Source: Thermoactinomyces sp. DSM 45892 (GTDB lineage Bacteria > Bacillota > Bacilli > Thermoactinomycetales > Thermoactinomycetaceae). Taken from it: a stretch of 64,000 nt of DNA. Under the pieces are notes generated by a model, which was given only the letters and a program-made list of their open reading frames with translations, was not told the origin of the DNA and did not search any database. Positions 7,901 to 17,022 of this stretch are shown piece by piece; within the stretch, counting starts at the first letter, position 1; each line of letters starts with the position of its first letter. Where the stretch lies: contig NZ_FNPL01000003.1 of NCBI RefSeq assembly GCF_900107305.1, positions 1 to 64,000 on the forward strand, read 5' to 3'. Both the position numbers and the translations under genes were made by a program.

Positions 7901-8737
7901 TTATGAACAGTGCGAAAGAATGGATCTTGCATACATATGTATTTTCCATTGTATGAATAAGCTTTTGGGAATTAAGTGGGTGCTTCTTCCACAGTTGGGA
8001 CAAAAGTATGTATCTTCGCTATAAGCGGCTTCTATACAGTCTGATACGGAGGGAGTGGGAAATGGTTTAAAAAACGGATAGGATAATGACGAAGATGAAA
8101 GTCCTTCCCGATTGAACGTATCAAATCCAGAAGCATCTAGCCGATTAGAACACACGGAGATCAGTTCTAAAGAGTCACTATAATGGGAGTAGATCTGCTG
8201 ATCTTGCTCGATATGGGCTTTTTCATATAGATGATAGCTACGTAGTGTTTTGATTCTTTTTTTTGCTGCACGTTTTGAAAGACCAAAAAGCTTTTCAAGT
8301 GTCTTACTGTCGGGGACTCGATGAAATTGCTTCGTAATAGCATAGGGAGCAAGAACCTCTCCTGCGAAAAAATTAGCTTCTACCTCTAAAACACGTCGCT
8401 CCGTTTCGGATAGATCGGTTAACCATTTCGTATTACTATACTTTAAATGATGTAAAAACAGATGACCCAGTTCATGCATGATCGTCCAATTCATTCTTTT
8501 TTTACACGTAATCTTGTCGTTATAAGCGATCACTAAACGACCATCATAGGAGATAATCATGCCATCAAGAAGCTTTTTCGGGAGTGGATGATCAAGTTGA
8601 CCATAAGGTATGAACTCAACCCCGAATTGGGGAGCTATTTCAAAAGCATTGATGGGAAAAGTGCCTAACTCCTCGTCGATCAGCAAATTCCTTGCGACTT
8701 TTTTTACATATTCAAACCTGCATTCAGTTGGTATCAT
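7901..8737 (-). CDS. immA: ImmA/IrrE-family metallopeptidase with C-terminal zinc ribbon
   Basis: 278 aa. The start at 8737 is set by AGGAGGAG just upstream; it lies 10 bp after the repressor stop codon. The zinc-protease motif HELGHLFLHH is near residue 90, and VEANFFAGEVLAP follows. These are standard for ImmA, which cleaves the ImmR repressor after DNA damage. The C terminus has an unusual extension with YFCPNCG. Only one CxxC pair is clear, with a second possible ligand set (H, C) near the end. Confidence 0.9.
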   Translation of the reverse strand: MIPTECRFEYVKKVARNLLIDEELGTFPINAFEIAPQFGVEFIPYGQLDHPLPKKLLDGMIISYDGRLVIAYNDKITCKKRMNWTIMHELGHLFLHHLKYSNTKWLTDLSETERRVLEVEANFFAGEVLAPYAITKQFHRVPDSKTLEKLFGLSKRAAKKRIKTLRSYHLYEKAHIEQDQQIYSHYSDSLELISVCSNRLDASGFDTFNREGLSSSSLSYPFFKPFPTPSVSDCIEAAYSEDTYFCPNCGRSTHLIPKSLFIQWKIHMYARSILSHCS

Positions 8738-8747
8738 GTAACTCCTC

Positions 8748-9137
8748 CTACTTATCGTCCGGGATAGCACCTGGAAAAGTTCGTTTCAAGATGTTGAGTA
8801 GAAACTCTTTGTCACTTTCCGTTAGGTTTTCAACCGCTCGAAAGATGACTCGTAAATCGGGATCTCTACTGAGCTTCTCTTCAATCCGTTCTGAATCAAA
8901 CTCATCTGGAAGATAGCCAGCCATTTTCAAGAGGACATCATACGGATAGTGAAAAGCATTACTCAGTTTTTTCAGAGCTTCTGGAGAGGGTTTTAGTGGA
9001 CTTCCCGTTGTTTGTCTAATTCCTACTTCCATGTCTCGAATATAGGAATGGCTTAATCCTGTTTCCTTCGCTACATCACGCAAGGATCGTTTCCCTCTTA
9101 ATTGCCGTAAAAGCTCTCCCAATTCATTGGGCTTCAT
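8748..9137 (-). CDS. immR: XRE-family prophage repressor (ImmR-like)
   Basis: 129 aa. ATG at 9137 is placed 8 nt after AAGGAG; an upstream GTG would overlap the ribosome binding site. Helix-turn-helix in residues ~8-70 (SLRDVAKETGLSHSYIRDME). The C-terminal part would be the cleavage target and oligomerisation region. It is divergent from the Cro-like gene at 9336 and co-directional with immA, the arrangement seen in ICEBs1-like ImmR/ImmA switches. Confidence 0.9.
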   Translation of the reverse strand: MKPNELGELLRQLRGKRSLRDVAKETGLSHSYIRDMEVGIRQTTGSPLKPSPEALKKLSNAFHYPYDVLLKMAGYLPDEFDSERIEEKLSRDPDLRVIFRAVENLTESDKEFLLNILKRTFPGAIPDDK

Positions 9138-9146
9138 ATGAATCAC

Positions 9147-9326
9147 TCCTTCGTATTTGTTACTGAAAACTATTATACCCTTTCGTGTAAACTATAGAAA
9201 CCATTTAGTTATTTCATGATGACAAAAAAATAAGGTTTATATCCAATCATAGAGGTTTTTGTATTTAATAGTTGACTATAAAGTAATTTAAGTATACTAT
9301 AGATCATATCTTCATGGTAGAAAGAG
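9147..9326. promoter_or_regulatory. Divergent lysis-lysogeny control region
   Basis: Rightward: TTGACT (9272-9277), 17 bp, TACTAT (9295-9300), a good early promoter. Leftward: TATAAT on the minus strand (9172-9177) with a weak -35, suiting a repressor-maintenance promoter. ImmR operators should lie between. Confidence 0.7.
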
Positions 9327-9335
9327 GTGATGAGA

Positions 9336-9533
9336 TTGCGGAACCGAATCAAGTATCTTCGGAGAAGTGAAGGATATGATTTGACGCAGGAACAATTCGC
9401 TAAGATACTTGGAATCTCTAGAGTACACTTGGGTTATATCGAGAGGGGTGAAGTGATTCCTTCTGGTATGATCATGCTCAAGATTGCGGATTTTTTTGAT
9501 CGAGATCCACGAGACATTTTTTTTTACTCTTAA
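9336..9533 (+). CDS. Cro-like XRE DNA-binding protein
   Basis: 65 aa from a TTG at 9336, set 5 nt after AGAGGTGA. GTG 9327 and ATG 9330 are in frame but too close to that site. HTH: LTQEQFAKILGISRVHLGYIE; the end PRDIFF is common in small phage Cro/XRE proteins. First rightward gene after the divergent promoter, so likely the early antirepressor/Cro switch. Confidence 0.85.
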   Translation: MRNRIKYLRRSEGYDLTQEQFAKILGISRVHLGYIERGEVIPSGMIMLKIADFFDRDPRDIFFYS

Positions 9534-9577
9534 TGTAAAACGAATTTACATTAATGTTAACAAAAGAGGTGGATAAC

Positions 9578-9808
9578 TTGCAACCAGAATCCTATCCAAT
9601 GATTCTAACGGTTGAACATGTAGCTGAGATACTAGAAGTATCGAAACGGAAAGCTTATGAAGTCATGGAGTATCGAGATTTTCCACTGATTCGACTAGGT
9701 CGAACGAAACGAGTGGAGCGAGAAGCATTTTTTCAGTGGGTCCAAACCGATGCGCAGATTAGACAAGAGGAAGAAGGGGTCTGGGGAAAACGAAAAAGAA
9801 CCTGCTAG
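9578..9808 (+). CDS. Excisionase-family helix-turn-helix protein
   Basis: 76 aa from TTG 9578, after AAAGAGGTGG; an in-frame ATG at 9554 has no ribosome binding site. ILTVEHVAEILEVSKRKAYEVME with FPLIRLGRTKRV is the winged-helix layout of the HTH_17/excisionase family. May control excision or early transcription. Confidence 0.8.
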   Translation: MQPESYPMILTVEHVAEILEVSKRKAYEVMEYRDFPLIRLGRTKRVEREAFFQWVQTDAQIRQEEEGVWGKRKRTC

Positions 9809-9899
9809 AAAAAGCAGGCCACAGATCAGTAGCAAAATAAATCATATATCCACGACCAGCGTACCATGTAAGGCTGGTTTCGTAAAGGAGACACACAAG

Positions 9900-10223
9900 A
9901 TGTCCACACTTGGTAGATCGACCTTAGTCAGTACTGAGATTGATGAGTTACTCGATCAATATAAAAAACGTAAGAAACTAGTAAGCCAATATGTCGAAGA
10001 ACGAGATGAACTAGTAAAGAAAGCCAATCTCTGGATGGAAGATATGTGTCTGGATCATGTAGTGGCGATGAGCACAATGGAAGAAATCCTCAAGCAGTAC
10101 TATATCGACCAGTTAAGTAAAAATCCACGACTGTTCACGATCCGAAGACCACTGGGGCGATTTGGTCTATTCCATGAGGAAGACGGCGGAACCTTTCAGG
10201 TCAAGGTCTACGAAGAAGAATAA
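9900..10223 (+). CDS. Phage early protein of unknown function
   Basis: 107 aa. ATG 9900 preceded by AAAGGAG; the longer upstream reading overlaps the previous gene and is not needed. N-terminal half is a charged helix (LLDQYKKRKKLVSQYVEERDELVKK), the C-terminal half ends in FHEEDGGTFQVKVYEEE. No family recognised. Confidence 0.65.
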   Translation: MSTLGRSTLVSTEIDELLDQYKKRKKLVSQYVEERDELVKKANLWMEDMCLDHVVAMSTMEEILKQYYIDQLSKNPRLFTIRRPLGRFGLFHEEDGGTFQVKVYEEE

Positions 10224-10253
10224 GAATGACATCTCAGAAGGGACGATTCGTGT

Positions 10254-11021
10254 ATGTATAACAATCAACTCGTATTCATCGAAAATAACAAAGTTGTAAC
10301 GGATTCGCTGATGGTGGCCGAAGTCTTTGAAAAGCGTCATGGCAATGTAATCCGTGATATTCGTGAGCTGGATTGTAGTCATGATTTTAACGAACTCAAT
10401 TTTGAGTCGGTTAACTATCTAGACAAAAAAGGCGAGTTTAGAGAAAAGTATATCCTCACCAAAGACGGACTCATGTTTCTTGTCATGGGCTACCGAGGTG
10501 CAAAGGCAGCCGAGATGAAGGAACGTTATATTGAAGAGTTCAATCGCATGGAGCAGTACATTAAAAATGGCGGTTTCCGTGTTCCGAATACCCTGCAAGA
10601 AGCCCTACGTCTGGCGGCCGACCTTGAGGAAGAACGCTTGTTACTGGAAGAAAAGGTAAAGGAGCAAGAGCCGAAAGTGGAATTCCATGATAAGGTTCTT
10701 AGGCCGGGTGGACTATTGACTACTACGACTATCGCTAAGGATTACGGTACAACAGCTGTCCGATTCAACCGCCTGTTGCACGACTTGGGAATCCAATATA
10801 ACCAAGGTGGCCAATGGCATTTATATAGTAAATACGCAGACAAGGGTTATACCGACTATGAGACTTATGAAGATGGTTATACCCAAATGAAGTGGACACA
10901 GAAAGGACGGAAGTTTCTCTATCAATTATTACAGGACCGAGGTTTCGTACCAGTGAGTCAAGTCGAAAAAGAAGAGGTACATACCAGAAAGGGAGAGTTC
11001 ATTGCTCTTACTGCCTACTGA
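10254..11021 (+). CDS. Rha-family phage antirepressor
   Basis: 255 aa. Residues ~1-105 match the Rha N-terminal domain (VTDSLMVAEVFEKRHGNVIRDIREL, then YILTKDGLMFLVMGYRGAKAAEMKERYIEEFNRME). Residues ~130-245 match the phage antirepressor/KilA C-terminal domain (LTTTTIAKDYGTTAVRFNRLLHDLGIQY, KGRKFLYQLL). AGAAGGGA precedes the ATG. Rha proteins interfere with repressor or lytic growth control. Confidence 0.9.
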   Translation: MYNNQLVFIENNKVVTDSLMVAEVFEKRHGNVIRDIRELDCSHDFNELNFESVNYLDKKGEFREKYILTKDGLMFLVMGYRGAKAAEMKERYIEEFNRMEQYIKNGGFRVPNTLQEALRLAADLEEERLLLEEKVKEQEPKVEFHDKVLRPGGLLTTTTIAKDYGTTAVRFNRLLHDLGIQYNQGGQWHLYSKYADKGYTDYETYEDGYTQMKWTQKGRKFLYQLLQDRGFVPVSQVEKEEVHTRKGEFIALTAY

Positions 11022-11724
11022 AAAAAAAGAACCCAAGAAAAAATTAGAGGATTATTCAATTCTCCTGTACGGTCAGCCCAAGATTGGGAAATCCACCTTC
11101 TGCAGTCAGATGGACAACCCCCTCTTCCTCGCAACCGAGCCGGGTCTGGAGGCATTGTCGGTATATGAAGCAAAAGTTCCAGACTGGACTACCTTTTTGG
11201 GATACTGCTCCCTTTTGGAGAAGGGAGATCATTCGTTCAAAACCATCGTCATCGATACTGTGGATAATGTGTGGAAAAGTTGCTCGGAGTATATCAAAGA
11301 ACGACAAGGAATCCAACATGAAAGTGATCTTGCTTACGGAAAAGGCTGGCAAATGGTAAAGGACGAGTTTTTTCGGGCGATTCGAAAATTATCTCTTTTG
11401 CCATATGGTCTCGTGTTTATTAGCCATGTCGATCTTATCGAAGTGAAGACGAGAGTTTCTACTATTAATAAAGCAGTTCCATCCATCCCGAAGTCAGGCA
11501 GGGACTTGGTACTGGCTATGGTGGATCTCATCTTGTATGCGGAATCAGTAGTGACGAATGAGGGAGAGATTCGAGTACTACGAACAGGGCCATCCGAGAA
11601 TTGGGAAGGCGGCGACCGGACGGAGCATGCTTTCGGTCGTAAGCTGCCACACACTCTTCCTCTCGATTTCGGGCAGTTCCAATCAGCATTTTACAATCAA
11701 ACCAATCAGGAGGAATCCGTATGA
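11002..11724 (+). CDS. Sak4-like phage AAA ATPase (recombination)
   Basis: 240 aa. TTG start, overlapping the antirepressor by 20 nt. Walker A GQPKIGKST near residue 25, Walker B-like TIVIDTVD near 90, then FISHVDL. This matches the AAA_24/'phage nucleotide-binding protein' family related to RecA and Sak4, which promotes single-strand annealing together with an SSB-like partner. The next gene encodes such a partner. Confidence 0.85.
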   Translation: MLLLPTEKKEPKKKLEDYSILLYGQPKIGKSTFCSQMDNPLFLATEPGLEALSVYEAKVPDWTTFLGYCSLLEKGDHSFKTIVIDTVDNVWKSCSEYIKERQGIQHESDLAYGKGWQMVKDEFFRAIRKLSLLPYGLVFISHVDLIEVKTRVSTINKAVPSIPKSGRDLVLAMVDLILYAESVVTNEGEIRVLRTGPSENWEGGDRTEHAFGRKLPHTLPLDFGQFQSAFYNQTNQEESV

Positions 11725-12212
11725 GTCAAACATGGGCGGAATACCTAAAACAGTTTCAGAAGAGCTATGAAGAAGCAGAAGTAATGGATGTGTATGAGGA
11801 TATCCCAGATGGTGTCTATGCAGTACGAGTAAATAGCGTTCGCATCCGAATGAGTAAAACCAATCGGCCGATGCTGGAGTGGGAATTAGCCATTATCGAA
11901 GGAAAATATGTGGGACGCAAAGAGTGGAAGTATCATTTCTTAGATCAAGAGAATCTCATTGCTTGGTTGAAACAGGACTTATTCCGATTGGACGTACCGT
12001 TACAGGATTTAAGCAAACTGGAGGAAATCCTTCCACAGTTGTTAGATCAAGAGATCCAAATCAAGATCCAGACGAAAGAAAGCAATGGAAGAAGTTATCG
12101 GAACCTTTATTTCCAGAAAGCACTGTCTAATTCCCCTCAAGCGATGCCCAAAAAGCAAGAGCAACCAACCGCACCTTGGATGACGAATCATCAAAATCAA
12201 TTCCCATTTTAA
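11721..12212 (+). CDS. DUF669-family single-strand-DNA-binding-like protein
   Basis: 163 aa, ATG preceded by AGGAGGAAT and overlapping the previous stop. The order 'VRVNSVRIRMSKTNRPMLEWELAI', 'GRKEWKYHFL', 'IKIQTKESNGRSYRNLYF' is that of DUF669. The protein ends in NQFPF after a Pro/Gln-rich linker, reminiscent of the SSB C-terminal tip (DDIPF) that recruits partners, though the acidic residues are missing here. Confidence 0.8.
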   Translation: MSQTWAEYLKQFQKSYEEAEVMDVYEDIPDGVYAVRVNSVRIRMSKTNRPMLEWELAIIEGKYVGRKEWKYHFLDQENLIAWLKQDLFRLDVPLQDLSKLEEILPQLLDQEIQIKIQTKESNGRSYRNLYFQKALSNSPQAMPKKQEQPTAPWMTNHQNQFPF

Positions 12213-12274
12213 TGGATGAAATCAGATCGAAGAGAGGGGCGAAAGCCCTTCTTAAAAGGAGGAACGATGGATCT

Positions 12275-13855
12275 GTGACAAACGAAATACATCTTCGACC
12301 TTATCAACTAGAGGCCCACGACGCTTGGGAAACCTTTTGTCAAAGTGGAGGAAAACGAGGATTAATCAACTTACCCACAGGGTGTGGAAAAACGATCACG
12401 GCTCTTGCTTTGGCGCAGAAGATGATGCAAGAGAAACAAGGACGGATGCTCTGGTTAGCACACAGAGAAGAGTTAATCGAGCAACCGATTCGTTCTCTCC
12501 CTCTTCTCTGGCCAGAAGCTACACATGGCATTGTGAAAGCGAACCGAAATGAGATGGATAAACAATGTGTATTTGCGAGTGTACAGACCGTTTATCGTCG
12601 ATTAGATAAGCTTCCCACATTCGATCTCATCGTAGTGGACGAAGCCCATCACGCACTTGGAAAAACCTATCTGGATACCTTGGAGGCGGTTGGTGCTTTT
12701 GAACAGAATGGACCTCCCGTTGTAGGACTGACTGCTACCGTTGAGCGTGGAGATAAGAAGGGACTCGATTCCGTTTTCGAGCAGATTATTTACCAATATC
12801 CTTTCTTACAAGCCATTCGAGATGGCTATTTGGCAGACCTACGGACACAATTCGTTAAACTGGATGCTAATTTCGATGAGATTCGTACCGTGGCAGGCGA
12901 CCTTCACAAAGGAGATCTAGAAGAGGTTCTGTTGAAAGCAGATGTGGCGAAAAAGGTAGCCGATGCTTACATCCAATACGCATCAGATCGGAAAGCCATT
13001 GTTTTTACCGTGAGTGTGGATCAAGCGAAGAGAACCGCAGCGGAACTGCTCGCCAGAGGAATCCCTGCAGAATGGCTCTCTGGACAAGTACCGTCGGATG
13101 AAAGAAAGGCGATTTTGCATCGATTGAAGACAGGTGAAACGAAAGTATTGTGTAACTGTGCTGTTTTAACAGAAGGATTCGATGAGCCAACCGTTGACTG
13201 TATTGTGATGGCCCGTCCTACAAAATCGAGATCCCTTTACATTCAAATGATTGGAAGAGGTACAAGGAAAGCACCACTAAAGAATGATTGCCTAGTGTTA
13301 GATGTAACAGGAGTATCTAAACGTCACAAGCTGATTACAGCCCCCGTTTTATTTGGTATCGAAGAGAACGACAAAACAGGAACCATCACAGAAAGGCTAG
13401 ATTGGCAAAGAGATCGTAATCATGAGATCTCTCGTTTGCAATCCATTTTTAAACAAAGTCAGATTGAAAATGAAGAGGTACAGCCAAACCTTCAATGGCT
13501 GGAGGCAGAACCGGGTGTGTTTGCCTTATCAGTGGGAGGTGTGGGTACAGCCGTGATGGTTCAAGAACAAGATGGCTGGATGGCCAAGATCCTGAAATCC
13601 AATCATGGAACGGAACGTTTGACCCATCATCCTGTCTGGAGAGAGCTGGCACAGGGGATTATCGAAGATTATGTCCGCAAGGCAGGTGCACTTGGACTCG
13701 TGAAACAGGACGCTTCTTGGCGCAAGAAACCAGCCAGCGAAAAACAGATGTGGGCATTGAAACGATGGGGAGTTCGTTTGAGTAGGTGGCTCACCAAAGG
13801 AGAAGCCGCAGATGAAATGACCAAGGCTATCGCAAGAAGAGGAGTGGGAGCTTGA
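12275..13855 (+). CDS. Superfamily 2 DNA helicase (DEAH)
   Basis: 526 aa from GTG 12275, about 12 nt after AAAGGAGG; longer readings start without a ribosome binding site. Motif I LPTGCGKT (~36), motif II VVDEAHH (~125), motif III LTATVERGD, and motif VI QMIGRGTRK (~325). The C-terminal ~170 residues are unassigned. It belongs to the replication block before the primase and likely unwinds replication or recombination intermediates. Confidence 0.9.
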   Translation: MTNEIHLRPYQLEAHDAWETFCQSGGKRGLINLPTGCGKTITALALAQKMMQEKQGRMLWLAHREELIEQPIRSLPLLWPEATHGIVKANRNEMDKQCVFASVQTVYRRLDKLPTFDLIVVDEAHHALGKTYLDTLEAVGAFEQNGPPVVGLTATVERGDKKGLDSVFEQIIYQYPFLQAIRDGYLADLRTQFVKLDANFDEIRTVAGDLHKGDLEEVLLKADVAKKVADAYIQYASDRKAIVFTVSVDQAKRTAAELLARGIPAEWLSGQVPSDERKAILHRLKTGETKVLCNCAVLTEGFDEPTVDCIVMARPTKSRSLYIQMIGRGTRKAPLKNDCLVLDVTGVSKRHKLITAPVLFGIEENDKTGTITERLDWQRDRNHEISRLQSIFKQSQIENEEVQPNLQWLEAEPGVFALSVGGVGTAVMVQEQDGWMAKILKSNHGTERLTHHPVWRELAQGIIEDYVRKAGALGLVKQDASWRKKPASEKQMWALKRWGVRLSRWLTKGEAADEMTKAIARRGVGA

Positions 13856-16218
13856 TCGACAAATCAGAAGAATATACCTTATCTCCATTGGAGGAAGCCT
13901 TCAGACTCGCATCCTTTGGATTGAAAGTGATTCCCTTACACGCCCCTGTAAATGGGGAGTGTACGTGCGGAAGAAAGCCTTGCAAAAGTGCGGGGAAACA
14001 TCCGTTGTGGAATGATTGGGCCAGTCTTGCTACAGATGACATAATCGAGATACGCAATATCTGGAAAAAGCACCCGCATGCCAATGTGGGTGTTCCTATG
14101 GGGAAGGTGAATGAAATCTTTGCACTAGATATTGATGGTCCAGAAGGAATGAATACCCTTCAAGAGTGGATTGCCTCTTATGGAGAGATGCCAGCTACGT
14201 GGCAGATCGCCACAGGTGGTGGCGGAATGCAACTCTGGTATAAGATGCCTGCTGATATGGATATCCCGAATAGTGTTAAGAAAATGGGAGTCAATATCGA
14301 TGTCCGAGGCACAGGGGGTCAATCCGTCGGACCGGGTAGTTTGCATGCGAGTGGCAAGCGATATCAATGGGTTCCAGGTAGAAGATCCGATGAAATGGAA
14401 CTAGCGGAAGCTCCAGATTGGCTTCTCCAGAAGATTCAAATGGTAATGAAGGATCAAAGAAAAGTGGATCAGCACATGTTGAATGCTACCGATATCTCCT
14501 TCCAATTGAAATCCGATACCAGTTCGATCATGGAGAAAGCGACCGGGTTAATGGAGAAGTCTTCCGCCTTTCGGGAAGTCATCATGGGACAAAAACCCTT
14601 CCCAAGTGCATCGGAGCGAGATCTTTCGATGGCGAACATTACTGCCATTCGTGGTTGGTCGGATCAGGAGATTGTGGATCTGTTGCTTCAGTACCGTCAG
14701 TTCCACGGAGAGGATCTGAAGCATCCGACTTACTATCAAATTACCTTGACCAAAGCAAGAGAGTGGGCGAATGAGAACGGGTGGAAGGAACCAGATTCAA
14801 TAGAGACCGAAGTAGATCCGATTCCACTTCCGCAGTCGCCTGTGGTGGAGCCGTTCCCCGAGGGTCTCTTTCCAGAACCTATGGCGAACTTTCTCCGTGC
14901 TGCGTCCACTTCCCTCGGGCTACCAACAGACTATGTGGGCGCTCACGCTCTGACCTTTCTTGGAACCGCCATCGGGAGCAGTCGAATGATTGAATTGAAG
15001 CCGGGATATCAGCAACAACCTAACTTGTACACCTGTATCATAGCCGATACAGGGACTGGTAAATCGCCCGCGCAAGAACAAGCCTTTTCCCCCATTCTCT
15101 CCTTTCAGAATCGGTATCATGATATTCACCAACAGAAAATGCAAGAGTACGAAGAGGCGCATCGTCAATATCAAGCGCAATTAGCGGTGTGGAAAAAGAA
15201 GTCCAAGGATGAGGAAATACCCGAGGAACCAGAAAAACCTCAAATGAAAGAACTGTATATCGTCCAAGCCACCATAGAAGCACTCATTCGTGCACTAAAG
15301 GAGAACAACCGAGGATTGGTACTGAAAGCCGACGAATTGTCGGGCTGGATCAGAGGAATGAACCAATATAAGGGAGGCAAGGGAGATGACCGAGAACAAT
15401 ATCTCTCCCTCTGGTCTGGAACGGATATTAAGGTAAACCGTGTGCGAGACAATGGAGAACCCATCTTTATTCCCAAACCATTCTTTGCAGTAACGGGGAA
15501 CATTCCCCCAGATATCGTACCTACCCTAGAAGATGAACAAGGGAGTGAGGATGGATTCATTCACCGGATCTTGTTTTCGTATCCAGATGCACAAGATCCT
15601 GCAGAGTGGACATGGACTGGAGTATCGCCAGAAGCCGTACAAGGATATACCTCCATATTAGAACGTCTGTATAAGCTAAACCATATTGAAGTAGGTACGA
15701 AGCAGAAGGCCAAAATTCTTCCTCTAAGTAGAGAGGCCAAGAAATGGTGGGAAGAGTGGTATTCGATTCATATAACCGAGATGAAGGATGAAGATTTCCC
15801 GCACAAACTCCGTGGTCCTTGGGCCAAGATGCCAAACCAAATGGCCCGAATTGCACTCATTATCCACATGGCTCGTGTGGTGTGCGATGAGGCAGAGGAC
15901 GAAGAAGTCGATGAAATCAGCATCACGCGCGCGGCACAAATGGTGAAATACTTTAAAAGCCATGCACGGAAAGTATATCTCCATCTGAAGAAAACACAGG
16001 TAGATAAGCGAATAGAGGAAGCGGTGGAGTGGATTAAAAAACGCGGCGGAACAGTAAAACGAAGAGAGATACAGAAAAACAATGTGGCAGGATGCAAGAA
16101 AGCGACAGAGGTAGATCAGCTATTTCAGGAGCTTTCCGATTATGGATATGGTCATATAGAGGAAATAAAAGGTAAAGGAAGATCTACTTACCAATTTTCA
16201 CTTCATGAGACTTGTTAA
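13852..16218 (+). CDS. Prim-Pol primase fused to DUF3987 helicase/ATPase
   Basis: 788 aa. TTG start overlaps the helicase stop by 4 nt, with GAGGAG upstream. The N terminus (FGLKVIPLHAP, CGRKPCKSAGKHP, ALDIDGPEG, IATGGGGMQLWYK, NIDVRGTGGQSVGPGS) is a bifunctional primase/polymerase domain. Residues ~340-700 are a DUF3987-type ATPase with Walker A ADTGTGKSP near 400 and a conserved DELSGW. A C-terminal winged-helix-like tail follows. It is the phage replication initiator, and its gene is directly followed by an origin-like repeat region. Confidence 0.9.
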   Translation: MIDKSEEYTLSPLEEAFRLASFGLKVIPLHAPVNGECTCGRKPCKSAGKHPLWNDWASLATDDIIEIRNIWKKHPHANVGVPMGKVNEIFALDIDGPEGMNTLQEWIASYGEMPATWQIATGGGGMQLWYKMPADMDIPNSVKKMGVNIDVRGTGGQSVGPGSLHASGKRYQWVPGRRSDEMELAEAPDWLLQKIQMVMKDQRKVDQHMLNATDISFQLKSDTSSIMEKATGLMEKSSAFREVIMGQKPFPSASERDLSMANITAIRGWSDQEIVDLLLQYRQFHGEDLKHPTYYQITLTKAREWANENGWKEPDSIETEVDPIPLPQSPVVEPFPEGLFPEPMANFLRAASTSLGLPTDYVGAHALTFLGTAIGSSRMIELKPGYQQQPNLYTCIIADTGTGKSPAQEQAFSPILSFQNRYHDIHQQKMQEYEEAHRQYQAQLAVWKKKSKDEEIPEEPEKPQMKELYIVQATIEALIRALKENNRGLVLKADELSGWIRGMNQYKGGKGDDREQYLSLWSGTDIKVNRVRDNGEPIFIPKPFFAVTGNIPPDIVPTLEDEQGSEDGFIHRILFSYPDAQDPAEWTWTGVSPEAVQGYTSILERLYKLNHIEVGTKQKAKILPLSREAKKWWEEWYSIHITEMKDEDFPHKLRGPWAKMPNQMARIALIIHMARVVCDEAEDEEVDEISITRAAQMVKYFKSHARKVYLHLKKTQVDKRIEEAVEWIKKRGGTVKRREIQKNNVAGCKKATEVDQLFQELSDYGYGHIEEIKGKGRSTYQFSLHETC

Positions 16219-16502
16219 TGTCGGGTAATGTCGGGTGCCATCCGACATCTTACCCGACATTAAAACCCTTGGTATGACTGGGATTGACCTTGATGTCGGG
16301 TTTGTCGGGTATATAGGGAGAATAAGTGTTAAAATATATTTCTATTATTTACCAATTATCCTTTCTCACTGTCATTTTTTCTTTTTCTCTCTTATAGGGA
16401 CCCGACAACCCGACATTAAACACAAAATCCTTGTCATTACTGGGTTTAAGCCCCTTTTTAATGTCGGATTTAATGTCGGAGAGCACCCGACATCACCCGA
16501 CA
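16219..16502. repeat. Six alternating pairs of TGTCGGGT/ACCCGACA (putative replication origin)
   Basis: Plus-orientation units at 16219, 16229; minus at 16241, 16252; plus at 16294, 16303; minus at 16400, 16408; plus at 16462, 16474; minus at 16485, 16495. Twelve 8-bp units (three of them one-base variants) form six direct-repeat pairs, alternating in orientation, so each plus pair can fold back on the next minus pair into three hairpins (16219-16259, 16294-16415, 16462-16502). The middle hairpin loop is AT-rich. Position directly behind the primase suggests the phage origin; an RNA role is possible. Confidence 0.8.
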
Positions 16503-16531
16503 ATAAGAAAAATAAGAAAGGATTTTCTGAA

Positions 16532-16717
16532 ATGAATCCAATTACACGGATACAAAATGAGCAAGAATTAGAAGAAGTACTATCTAGGCTCCGAAAGGGA
16601 GCTGAATATATCGAGAGTCCAGAGTTTCAAAAGAAATCCGAAGACTATAAGCGAGCAGCAAATGCATATTACGATCAACTTGCCGAGCAGGTACATCGAT
16701 ATAAAGGATGGATATAG
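16532..16717 (+). CDS. Small phage protein of unknown function
   Basis: 61 aa from ATG 16532, with AAGAAAGGA upstream. An open frame continues upstream to 16235 but runs through the TGTCGGGT array and has no start signal. Highly charged and helical (NEQELEEVLSRLRKGAEYIE...). No family recognised. Confidence 0.65.
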   Translation: MNPITRIQNEQELEEVLSRLRKGAEYIESPEFQKKSEDYKRAANAYYDQLAEQVHRYKGWI

Positions 16718-16719
16718 AC

Positions 16720-17004
16720 ATGGGGAGATCACAGAGAGACAAAGGATTACGTGCGGAACGAGAGTTTGCCAAACTCATTGGTGGAGAACGCGTCCCACTA
16801 TCGGGGGCAGCAGGTGGAAGTTATACAGGTGACGTGATCGGATTAAATTGTCGGTGGGAATGCAAGGTTCGTGGAAATGGATTTAAGCAGATCTATGGTT
16901 GGCTAGAGGGGAATGATGCCCTTGCCATCAAGGCAGATCGCAAGGAATGGCTAGTGGTTATGCCCATTAGTCAATTCAAAGACATGCTCAATTCGGAGTC
17001 CTAG
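16720..17004 (+). CDS. PD-(D/E)XK-type phage nuclease / Holliday junction resolvase-like
   Basis: 94 aa from ATG 16720; an ATG at 16708 is too close to AAAGGATGG. RQRDKG-like start SQRDKGLRAEREFAKLIGGER, then TGDVIG and WECKVR give the catalytic E...D...ExK arrangement of small resolvase-like nucleases. Probably resolves or cleaves branched phage DNA. Confidence 0.75.
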   Translation: MGRSQRDKGLRAEREFAKLIGGERVPLSGAAGGSYTGDVIGLNCRWECKVRGNGFKQIYGWLEGNDALAIKADRKEWLVVMPISQFKDMLNSES

Positions 17005-17022
17005 GACAGGGAGGCTGTGGAG

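Noticed and set aside
16219-16502. TGTCGGGT repeats as a CRISPR
   Set aside because: Units are 8 bp, in both orientations, with uneven spacing; no cas genes.
16235-16531. Upstream extension of the 61-aa phage gene
   Set aside because: The frame crosses the TGTCGGGT array; the good ribosome binding site supports ATG 16532.
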